From Brachybacterium fresconis (GTDB taxonomy: Bacteria > Actinomycetota > Actinomycetes > Actinomycetales > Dermabacteraceae): DNA of 64,000 nt. Below are positions 57,579-64,000 of this stretch, in pieces. The DNA is taken from contig NZ_JAGIOC010000001.1 in the NCBI RefSeq assembly GCF_017876515.1, positions 3,286,001 through 3,350,000 on the forward strand, given 5' to 3'. Position 1 is the first letter of the stretch; each line of letters starts with the position of its first letter. Below the pieces are notes generated by a model that saw only the letters and a program-made list of their open reading frames with translations, was not told the DNA's origin and made no database searches. Position numbers and translations under genes: made by a program.

Positions 57579-58883
57579 TCACAGGTTGGGGGTGATGTCC
57601 CGGTCGATGACCTCCTGCGTCTCCTTCTGCAGGTCCTCCATCACCGCGCTCACGTCCTCTCCGGCGATCGCGATCCGGTCCAGGCCGGCCCCGATGCGCT
57701 GGCCGCCGCCGCTGACGAACACGCGGGCGTAGTCCTGCGGCGCCGTGTTCTCGCTCAGCTGTCGGATCGCGGTCATCGCGTTGGGGTTCTCCTCGAGGTA
57801 CGTCTTCTCCTCCTCGTCCTCCATCGCGGACTTGCGCACCGGCATGTACCCGGTGGCCTGGCTGAACGTGATGGTGTTCTTGGTGCTGGTCAGGAAGTCG
57901 GCGAACTTCATGGCCGTCACCTTGCGCTCGTCGCTGATCCCATCGGGGATCGCCACCCCGGCGCCGCCGGTGCAGGCGCCCGGCGTGGGGCCGGGCAGGT
58001 AGGTGGTGTGGAAATCGAACTCCGCCGAATCGTTCAGCCCGCCGAGCGACCCGGTGGACTGCAGCAGCCCGGAGGCGTTGTTGATGGCGAAGGAGTTCGT
58101 GGCGTCCTTCTCGATCTTGATGTGACCGGCTGCGACCTGCTCCTGCAGGAAGGTGGCCGCATCGATCGACCCCTGTTCGGTGAAGGTCGGGGTCCACTCC
58201 TCGGAGTACGCCCCGTCGAAGGTCCAGATCATGCCCTGGAAGTACCAGTCGAGGTAGTCCGACCCGTCGGGGACGACGACGGCGGGCTTGCCGTCATTGG
58301 CGTCCATGATCTTCGGCGCCCATTGTGCGAACTCGTCCCAGGTCTCCGGGCCGCGATCGGTGGGCAGCCCGGCGCTCTTCATCACCTCGGTGTTGAAGTA
58401 CATCAGCGTCGTGGAGCGGGAGAACGGCATCCCGTAGTGCTTGCCGTCGTAGGCGTAGTCCTCGCGCAGGGTGTCGACGAGGTCGTCGGAGTCGACGCCG
58501 GCCTCCTCCCACAGGTCGTCCAGCGCCGTGGTCGCGCCGGTGAAGGCGAAGTTGAACCAGGTGACGTCCGAGGCCACGATCAGGTCCGGCAGGCCGCCGC
58601 CGGCCAGCGCCGCGTTGAACTTCTGGCCCAGCTCCTCATAGCTGGCGCCGCCGTCGATGAGCTTCGCCGGGGTGTCGGGGTTCTCCTCGTTCCAGGCGTC
58701 GATGATGGCCTGCTCGATGTCCTTCGAGCTGCCGGGGTGGTTGGACCAGAACTGGAGGGTGCCGTCGCCTTCTTCGCCCCCGCCGCCACCGGCCGAGGTG
58801 GAGCCGCCGGCGCAGGCACCGAGTGCCAGCGCCGCCGAACCGGCTCCGGCCATGCCGAGGAGGGAGCGTCGCGTGAGAGCCAT
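57579..58883 (-). CDS. sugar(-phosphate) ABC transporter substrate-binding lipoprotein, UgpB-like
   Basis: 434 residues. Signal peptide LTRRSLLGMAGAGSAALAL with lipobox LGACA (Cys near 24; the twin Arg suggests Tat export). A Gly/Ser linker precedes the binding domain. YFNTEVMKSAGLP, GACTGGAGVAIPDG and FSQATGYMPVRKSA resemble UgpB-type proteins for glycerol-3-phosphate or its diesters. Ligand specificity is not certain. GGAGATTGAC precedes the ATG. Confidence 0.88.
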   Translation of the reverse strand: MALTRRSLLGMAGAGSAALALGACAGGSTSAGGGGGEEGDGTLQFWSNHPGSSKDIEQAIIDAWNEENPDTPAKLIDGGASYEELGQKFNAALAGGGLPDLIVASDVTWFNFAFTGATTALDDLWEEAGVDSDDLVDTLREDYAYDGKHYGMPFSRSTTLMYFNTEVMKSAGLPTDRGPETWDEFAQWAPKIMDANDGKPAVVVPDGSDYLDWYFQGMIWTFDGAYSEEWTPTFTEQGSIDAATFLQEQVAAGHIKIEKDATNSFAINNASGLLQSTGSLGGLNDSAEFDFHTTYLPGPTPGACTGGAGVAIPDGISDERKVTAMKFADFLTSTKNTITFSQATGYMPVRKSAMEDEEEKTYLEENPNAMTAIRQLSENTAPQDYARVFVSGGGQRIGAGLDRIAIAGEDVSAVMEDLQKETQEVIDRDITPNL

Positions 58884-59004
58884 GTCAATCTCCGTTTCGT
58901 GAGGTGCTGCTGGATCGTTGCGCGGTCGGCGGGTGCCGGCCGGGACGTGGGGGACAGGATGCTGAGGCTCGAGGAGGAGGGAGTGGGGATCCGGGGTGGG
59001 CGGC

Positions 59005-59949
59005 TCAGCCCTTGACGGCCCCGGCGGTCAGGCCCTTGATCATCTGCTTCTGCAGGATCAGGAAGACGAGGAGCATCGGAACGGTGGTCAGGACGGTGCC
59101 GGCCATGACCGGACCCCAGTTGGTCAGGCCCTCGTTGTCCTGGAGCTGGGTCAGGCCGATCGGCAGCGGGGCCACCTTGTCGGTGTCGGACATCAGGAAC
59201 GGCCACAGGTACTGGTTCCACTCGTTGACCACGGTGATCAGCGTGAAGGCGATCAGGGTGGGCCAGGACATCGGCAGCACCACGCGGAACAGGCTGCGGA
59301 AGAATCCGGTGCCGTCGAGCTCGGCCGCCTCCATGACCTCCTTGGGCAGGGACAGGAAGTGGTTGCGCATCAGGAAGGTGCCGAAGGCGACCGCGGCCAG
59401 GGGCACGATGATGCCCTGGAAGGTGTTGCGCCAGCCCCAGCTGGCCACCAGGGCGTAGTTCGAGATCACGGTGATCTGGTTGGGCACCATGAGCGAGGCG
59501 ATCACCAGCAGGAACAGCAGGTTCCGTCCGGGGAAGCGCAGGAACGAGAAGCCGTAGGCGCACATCACCCCGAGGCTCACCTCGACGACCGTGAGGATCG
59601 AGGTGATGATGATCGAGTTGCGCAGGTAGCGGTCGAAGCGCACCTCGTTGAGCACGTAGGAGTAGTTCTCGGGCACGAAGGGGTCGGGCCACCAGCTGAT
59701 GGGATCCGTGTAGATGTCGCCGTGGGTCTTCAGCGAGGTGATGACGATGAAGTACAGCGGCACGAAGAACAGCAGCACGGCCACCGCCATCCCCGCGTAG
59801 CCGATGATCCTGCCCGAGCTGCCGCCCTGGAAGGCGATGCGGCGCGAGGCGGCGCGCTTCTTCTGGGCGGTGGTGAGCTCGGGCATGTCCTCGGGGCCCG
59901 TCCCGGGCACGGGCGGGAGGACGGCCTTGGCGTCGTCGGACATGGTCAT
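59005..59949 (-). CDS. ABC transporter permease, UgpE/MalG type
   Basis: 314 residues, six predicted helices after a 40-residue cytoplasmic N-terminus. The EAA loop that docks the ATPase is MEAAELDGTGFFRSLFRVVL near 205. 15 nt after the partner permease gene. GAGATGA lies before the ATG. Confidence 0.92.
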   Translation of the reverse strand: MTMSDDAKAVLPPVPGTGPEDMPELTTAQKKRAASRRIAFQGGSSGRIIGYAGMAVAVLLFFVPLYFIVITSLKTHGDIYTDPISWWPDPFVPENYSYVLNEVRFDRYLRNSIIITSILTVVEVSLGVMCAYGFSFLRFPGRNLLFLLVIASLMVPNQITVISNYALVASWGWRNTFQGIIVPLAAVAFGTFLMRNHFLSLPKEVMEAAELDGTGFFRSLFRVVLPMSWPTLIAFTLITVVNEWNQYLWPFLMSDTDKVAPLPIGLTQLQDNEGLTNWGPVMAGTVLTTVPMLLVFLILQKQMIKGLTAGAVKG

Positions 59950-59964
59950 GGCGTCATCTCCCGT

Positions 59965-60912
59965 CTAGTCCTGCTTGTCCTGCAGCTTGACCTGCACCAA
60001 CGTCACGATCAGCACCAGCAGGAACATGATCGTGGCGACCGCGGCGCCGTAGCCGGCGCGGTTGTTGACGAAGGTCTCCTGGTAGATCTGGTAGATGAGC
60101 GTGGAGGTGCCGGTTCCGAACGGGCCGCCCTGGGTCATCACCTGGATGATGTCGAAGACGGTGAACGAGTTCAGCAGCACCGTCACCGACAGGAAGAACG
60201 TGGTGCCCTTCAGCTGCGGCAGCGTGACCCGCCAGAACTTCCGCCAGGGCCCGGTGCCGTCGATCTCCGCCGCCTCGTCCAGATCGGCGCGGCGACCCTG
60301 GAGCGCCGCCAGGTAGATGACGAAGGTGTAGCCGAGGTTCTTCCACACGTAGGTGGTCGTGATCATGAACAACGCCCAGCCGGAGTGCTGGTAGAAGTGC
60401 GGGGTGCTGACGCCGACCCAGTCCAGCACCGCCTGGATCAGCCCATAGCCGGGATCGAAGACGAACTGGAAGGCGACGCCGATCGCGGCACCGGAGATGA
60501 CGTACGGCGCGAACACGATGGTGCGGACCATGCCGCGTCCGCGCAGGTGCTGGTCCAGCAGCATGGCCAGCGCGAGGCCGATCGCCATCGATCCGATGAC
60601 CGCGACGACCGTGAAGATCAGGGTGTTGCGGGCGATCTGCCAGCTGGTGTCGTCGGTGAACCACTCGATGTAGTTCCCGAAGCCGATGAACCGCATGTCC
60701 GGCGAGGAGATGTTCCAGTTGTAGAAGGAGATGCGGAAGTTGTCGATCAGCGGGCGGTAGGTGAACACGGCCAGCAGCGCCATGTTCGGCAGGATCAGGG
60801 CCGCCGCGAGTCCGATCTGGCGCCAGTTGAGCGAGCGGGAGCGCTGGATCGGCTCCTCGTCGGAGACCGACTTCTCAAGACCGGGGATCGTGGGAGAGGT
60901 CACATCGGTCAC
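59965..60912 (-). CDS. ABC transporter permease, UgpA/MalF type
   Basis: 315 residues, six helices; EAA loop DEAAEIDGTGPWRKFWRVTL near 220. First gene of the operon permease-permease-binding protein-ATPase. The GTG at 60912 overlaps the hexamer TACTGT, so the in-frame GTG at 60903, 7 nt after TACTGT, may be the true leaderless start, giving a protein three residues shorter. Confidence 0.91.
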   Translation of the reverse strand: MTDVTSPTIPGLEKSVSDEEPIQRSRSLNWRQIGLAAALILPNMALLAVFTYRPLIDNFRISFYNWNISSPDMRFIGFGNYIEWFTDDTSWQIARNTLIFTVVAVIGSMAIGLALAMLLDQHLRGRGMVRTIVFAPYVISGAAIGVAFQFVFDPGYGLIQAVLDWVGVSTPHFYQHSGWALFMITTTYVWKNLGYTFVIYLAALQGRRADLDEAAEIDGTGPWRKFWRVTLPQLKGTTFFLSVTVLLNSFTVFDIIQVMTQGGPFGTGTSTLIYQIYQETFVNNRAGYGAAVATIMFLLVLIVTLVQVKLQDKQD

Positions 60913-60916
60913 AGTA
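60911..60916 (-). promoter_or_regulatory. -10 hexamer TACTGT of the ABC operon
   Basis: Minus-strand TACTGT followed by 7 nt and GTG at 60903. The gap to 61127 shows no gene. Confidence 0.4.
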
Positions 60917-61127
60917 GCCCCGCCGAACCGGCTCCCGACGGCGATCCGGTGACATCGCTGTGAATCCGTGACCTTCGGGGATCCGTGGGCCGTGCGGTGC
61001 TCCGTCGCCCCCGGTCAGCGGCTTGCCGTCGCGCTCACAGCGGCAGTCGGCCCGAGGCCCGTCGGCCTCCTGCCGCGGGGCTCACCGAGGCAGACGGCTC
61101 GAGATGCGTCGGCCGCCCGCCTCCGGT

Positions 61128-62615
61128 TCACAGCGGCAGGCGCACGTAGGTGGTCTCGAGGAACTCGGCGAGCCCCTCGTGGGAGCCCTCACGCCCCAGT
61201 CCCGATTCCTTGACGCCGCCGAAGGGGGCCGACGGGTCCGAGGCGACGCCCACGTTCACCGCGACCATCCCGGACTCGATCCGGCCGGCGACGTCCGCGG
61301 TCTCGGTGAGGTTCTCGCCCATCGCGTAGGCCATCAGCCCGAACTCGGTGTCGTTGGCGGCGGCGACCATCTCGTCGACGTCATCGAGCACAATGATCGG
61401 CGCGACCGGTCCGAAGATCTCCTCGCGGTTCACGCGGGCCTCGCGCGGCACGTCGGCCAGCACGGTGGGGGCATAGAAGAAGCCCGCCCGGTCCAGGCGC
61501 TTCCCGCCGGTGAGGACCTTCGCGCCGCGCTCGACCGCGTCGGCGACGAGATCCTCGACCTTGGCGAGCCCGGCCTCGTCGATCAGCGGTCCGAGGGTGG
61601 TGCCCGCTTCGATGCCGGGGCCGACCACCAGCTTCTCGGTCTCCTCCACCAGGCGCCGGGTGAAGTCCTCGGCGACGGAGGAGTGGACGTAGAAGCGGTT
61701 CGCGGCGGTGCAGGCCTCGCCGTTGTTGCGGTACTTCCCGAGCATCGCCGCGGTCACGGCGACCTCGACGTCCGCCGAGGGCAGCACCAGGAAGGGGGCG
61801 TTGCCGCCCAGCTCCATCGAGGATTTCAGCACGTGCTCGGAGGCCTGGGACAGCAGGGTCCTGCCCACCGGGGTGGAGCCGGTGAAGGACACCTTCCGCA
61901 GCCGCGCATCGGCCATCAGCGTGGAGCTCAGGCCCTTCGAATCGGAGGTGACCACGGCGTTGACCACGCCGGCGGGCACACCTGCCTCGGCCAGGATCTC
62001 CATCAGGATCAGCGAGGTCAGCGGGGTCTTCTGTGCGGGCTTGAGCACCACGGTGCAGCCGGCCGCCAGGGCCGGGCCGATCTTGCGGGTCCCCATCGAC
62101 AGCGGGAAGTTCCACGGCGTGATCAGCAGGGTCGGGCCGACGGGGTGGGGCACGGTGAGGACCGCGGCGTCGGCCGACGGGGCGTGGCGGAAGCGTCCGG
62201 GCAGGCGGACCGCCTCCTCGCTGAACCAGCGCAGGAACTCCGCGCCGTAGGTGACCTCGCCATAGGCCTCCTTCAGCGGCTTTCCCATCTCGAGGGTCAT
62301 GGCCAGGGCCAGGTCGTCCGCCCGCTCGTGGCACAGCTCGTAGGCGCGGCGCAGGACGTCAGAGCGCTCCCGGGGGAGGGTCGCCGCCCAGTCATCCTGC
62401 GCGGCGACGGCGGCGTCCAGCGCCCGGGGGCCGACGGTGGTGGCGTCGGCGTCGACCACCGTGGTCAGCGCGGCGCCGGTGGCGGGATCGAACACCGGGA
62501 GCGACGGGTTCCCACCCAGGAAGGCGCCGTCGACGAAGGAGCTGCGCGGCACGCGCTCCAGCAGGTCGGAGATGTGCTGATCGGTGATCTCGGGGAGAGT
62601 GGACGGGCCGGCCAT
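61128..62615 (-). CDS. aldehyde dehydrogenase, succinate-semialdehyde type
   Basis: 495-residue NAD(P)-dependent enzyme. TPWNFPLSMGTRKIGPALAA (cofactor entry), ELGGNAPFLVL with the catalytic glutamate, and NNGEACTAANRFYVH with the catalytic cysteine near 300. EIFGPVAPI and FGGVKESGLGREGSHEG are typical of GabD-like semialdehyde dehydrogenases. GGAGGAT precedes the ATG. Monocistronic. The natural substrate could be another aldehyde. Confidence 0.9.
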   Translation of the reverse strand: MAGPSTLPEITDQHISDLLERVPRSSFVDGAFLGGNPSLPVFDPATGAALTTVVDADATTVGPRALDAAVAAQDDWAATLPRERSDVLRRAYELCHERADDLALAMTLEMGKPLKEAYGEVTYGAEFLRWFSEEAVRLPGRFRHAPSADAAVLTVPHPVGPTLLITPWNFPLSMGTRKIGPALAAGCTVVLKPAQKTPLTSLILMEILAEAGVPAGVVNAVVTSDSKGLSSTLMADARLRKVSFTGSTPVGRTLLSQASEHVLKSSMELGGNAPFLVLPSADVEVAVTAAMLGKYRNNGEACTAANRFYVHSSVAEDFTRRLVEETEKLVVGPGIEAGTTLGPLIDEAGLAKVEDLVADAVERGAKVLTGGKRLDRAGFFYAPTVLADVPREARVNREEIFGPVAPIIVLDDVDEMVAAANDTEFGLMAYAMGENLTETADVAGRIESGMVAVNVGVASDPSAPFGGVKESGLGREGSHEGLAEFLETTYVRLPL

Positions 62616-62739
62616 GGGATCCTCCTGCGGTGACGGGGTTCCCTCCCAGTCTGCACCTGGGGGCCGGATCCGACGAGGGGACCGCGACCGCTCGGTCCGC
62701 CGGGCCGGGTCCTGCCGCGGGACCAACGTGACGGGTCCC

Positions 62740-62791
62740 GCCCCAGGTCCGGCGGGGCGGGCGCCGCCCCAGGTCCGACGGGGCGGGCGCC
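62740..62791. repeat. 26-bp direct repeat, two and a half copies
   Basis: GCCCCAGGTCCGGCGGGGCG plus six bases at 62740 and 62766, with a third start at 62792, in the gap between the dehydrogenase start and the GH15 stop. Each unit can form a short GCCCC/GGGGC hairpin. Confidence 0.9.
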
Positions 62792-62850
62792 GCCCCAGCC
62801 GGTCGCCGGGCGTCGGCTGCTCGGCACCGGGCCGTCGCGGCGGCCCCGCC

Positions 62851-64000
62851 TCAGCTCTTCGCGGCGGCCAGGGAGTCGACGGCGCGGATCAGGCCCAGGT
62901 GGCTGAAGGCCTGCGGGAAGTTCCCGGCCATCCGCCCGGCGCCGCTGTCGAACTCCTCGGCCAGCAGGCCCAGGTCGCTCGCGCAGTCCAGCAGCTGGTC
63001 CATGAGCCGTTCGGCGTCCTCGATCCGCCCGGAGGCCGCGTACTGCTCGACCAGCCAGAAGCAGCACACCAGGAACGGGTGCTCATCGCCCGGCAGCCCG
63101 TCCTGGCCCTGGGTGCGGTAGCGCAGGATCAGGCCGTCCTGGGTGCTCAGCTCCTGCTCGATCCGCGCGACGGTGGTGAGCATGTGCGGGTCGTCGGCCG
63201 GGAGGAAGCCGGTGTGGGGGATCTGCAGCAGGAAGGCATCGACCTCGGTGCTGCCGTAGGTCTGGGAGAACGCACCGTCCTCGCCGACGCCGCGGGTCAT
63301 GACCTCCTCGCGCACCTGGTCCCGCAGGCGCTTCCAGAGGGAGAGGTCCTCGGCGGAGGCGGGCAGGTCGTGGTCCTCGACGCCGCTGATCGCCCGGTCG
63401 AAGGTCGCCCAGACCATCACCCGTCCGTGCGTGAAGTAGGCGGGATCGCCGCGCATCTCCCAGATGCCCTGGTCCGGCTCGTCGATCCGATCCATGGTGT
63501 AGCGCACCAGCGCCTTCTGCAGCGGCCAGGACCAGATGGTCTCCTCGAGCCCGGCCTCGCGCATGGACGCGAGCGCGATCATCACCTCGCCCACGACGTC
63601 GGCCTGGTACTGGTCGGCGGCCCCGTTGCCGATCCGCACCGGCAGCGAGCCCTCGTAGCCCGAGAGGTGATCCAGCTCCCGCTCCAGCAGGTTCCGGTCG
63701 CCGGTGATCGAGTACATGATCTGCAGTCGCTCGGGGTCCCCGGCGATGGCGCGCAGCAGCCAGCGGCGCCAGGAGTCGGCCGCGTCGATGTGCCCGTGGG
63801 CGAGGAGCGCCTCCAGGGACAGGGCGGCATCGCGCAGCCAGCAGAAGCGGTAGTCCCAGTTGCGCACCCCGCCGAAGTCCTCCGGGAGGCTGGTGGTCGC
63901 GGCGGCGATGATGCCGCCGGTGCGGCGATGGGTCAGCGCGCGCAGCACCAGCAGGGAGCGGGCGACCGGTTCGGCGTACTCCTGGTCGACCCGCACCTGT
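62851..64000 (-). CDS. GH15 glucoamylase/trehalase-like glycosidase (5' end outside window)
   Basis: The C-terminal about 382 residues are visible. GGVRNWDYRFCWLRDAALS is the GH15 (alpha/alpha)6 signature, followed by QYQADVVGEVMIAL and IWEMRGDPAYFTHG, which carries one catalytic glutamate. The end FPQAFSHLGLIRA is also typical. Actinobacterial relatives of this cytoplasmic class include trehalases as well as glucoamylases. The frame remains open at the right edge, so the N-terminal domain is missing here. Confidence 0.9.
   Translation of the reverse strand, partial: QVRVDQEYAEPVARSLLVLRALTHRRTGGIIAAATTSLPEDFGGVRNWDYRFCWLRDAALSLEALLAHGHIDAADSWRRWLLRAIAGDPERLQIMYSITGDRNLLERELDHLSGYEGSLPVRIGNGAADQYQADVVGEVMIALASMREAGLEETIWSWPLQKALVRYTMDRIDEPDQGIWEMRGDPAYFTHGRVMVWATFDRAISGVEDHDLPASAEDLSLWKRLRDQVREEVMTRGVGEDGAFSQTYGSTEVDAFLLQIPHTGFLPADDPHMLTTVARIEQELSTQDGLILRYRTQGQDGLPGDEHPFLVCCFWLVEQYAASGRIEDAERLMDQLLDCASDLGLLAEEFDSGAGRMAGNFPQAFSHLGLIRAVDSLAAAKS

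Noticed and set aside
1-64000. Prophage, integrative element or genomic island
   Set aside because: No integrase, transposase, tRNA-flanked att site or composition break seen; genes look chromosomal throughout.

Overview
The window is GC-rich, densely packed bacterial DNA with short intergenic gaps, many 4-nt ATGA/GTGA overlaps and frequent GTG starts. WXG100 proteins, an NrtR-controlled NAD operon, HrpB, GPP34, DUF3817, an SseA-SufE pair and many leaderless genes point to an actinobacterium. Micrococcales (Dermabacteraceae/Brachybacterium-like) is my best guess, but that is recollection of gene content and not proof. I found no rRNA, tRNA, CRISPR array, transposase, integrase or replication origin; this reads as ordinary chromosome.

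Layout. 1-9.6 kb: truncated HPr (PTS), a TetR regulator, an M20 peptidase, Dps, an SseA-SufE sulfur-transfer pair, a VOC protein, asparaginase plus an SRPBCC protein, and an RlmC-type rRNA methyltransferase. 9.9-18.9 kb: uncharacterised proteins, DUF3817, GPP34, HrpB helicase, a lipoprotein, a protein ending in a HicA-like fold, and a MerR/DUF2306 divergent pair with a readable operator. 19-27.8 kb: BCCT and bile-acid-type transporters, a GCS2 glutamate-cysteine ligase-like enzyme, a ferredoxin-reductase-like flavoprotein, DUF817 and an MFS transporter. 28.1-34.0 kb: de novo NAD operon nrtR-nadA-nadB-nadC-cysteine desulfurase. 34.1-36.2 kb: a coupled nucleotidyltransferase and GHMP sugar kinase.

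36.3-40.3 kb is the most unusual part. It holds two WXG100 proteins (one with a long glycine-zipper tail), a PsbP/LpqN-like protein, a possibly EspG-like protein and a SUKH-like protein. An 18-bp palindrome, ATGGGGAGNNCTCCCCAT, lies upstream of both WXG100 genes and recurs once more, about 18 kb away, upstream of a membrane-anchored DUF4352-like gene. I propose a small type VII-secretion-linked (effector/immunity-like) regulon.

40.4-51.2 kb: a class IV aminotransferase, an orphan PTS EIIA, Nudix, an HxlR regulator facing an NAD(P)-binding protein, Zn-alcohol dehydrogenase facing a sugar-acid dehydratase, an aldo/keto reductase, a TetR/quinone-reductase-like pair and a serine hydrolase. 51.4-56.4 kb: secreted NlpC/P60-type proteins and a murein-peptide recycling operon (DUF819 transporter, dipeptide epimerase, endopeptidase). 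56.4-64 kb: a ugp-like sugar-phosphate ABC operon, an aldehyde dehydrogenase and a truncated GH15 glucoamylase-like enzyme.

Three cross-cutting signals stand out: many genes start 6-7 nt after a TANNNT-like hexamer without a Shine-Dalgarno (leaderless transcripts); in-frame tandem repeats have expanded inside several conserved genes (TetR, serine hydrolase, HxlR, nadB); and families of long palindromes lie mostly in convergent gaps, one of them inside nadB.
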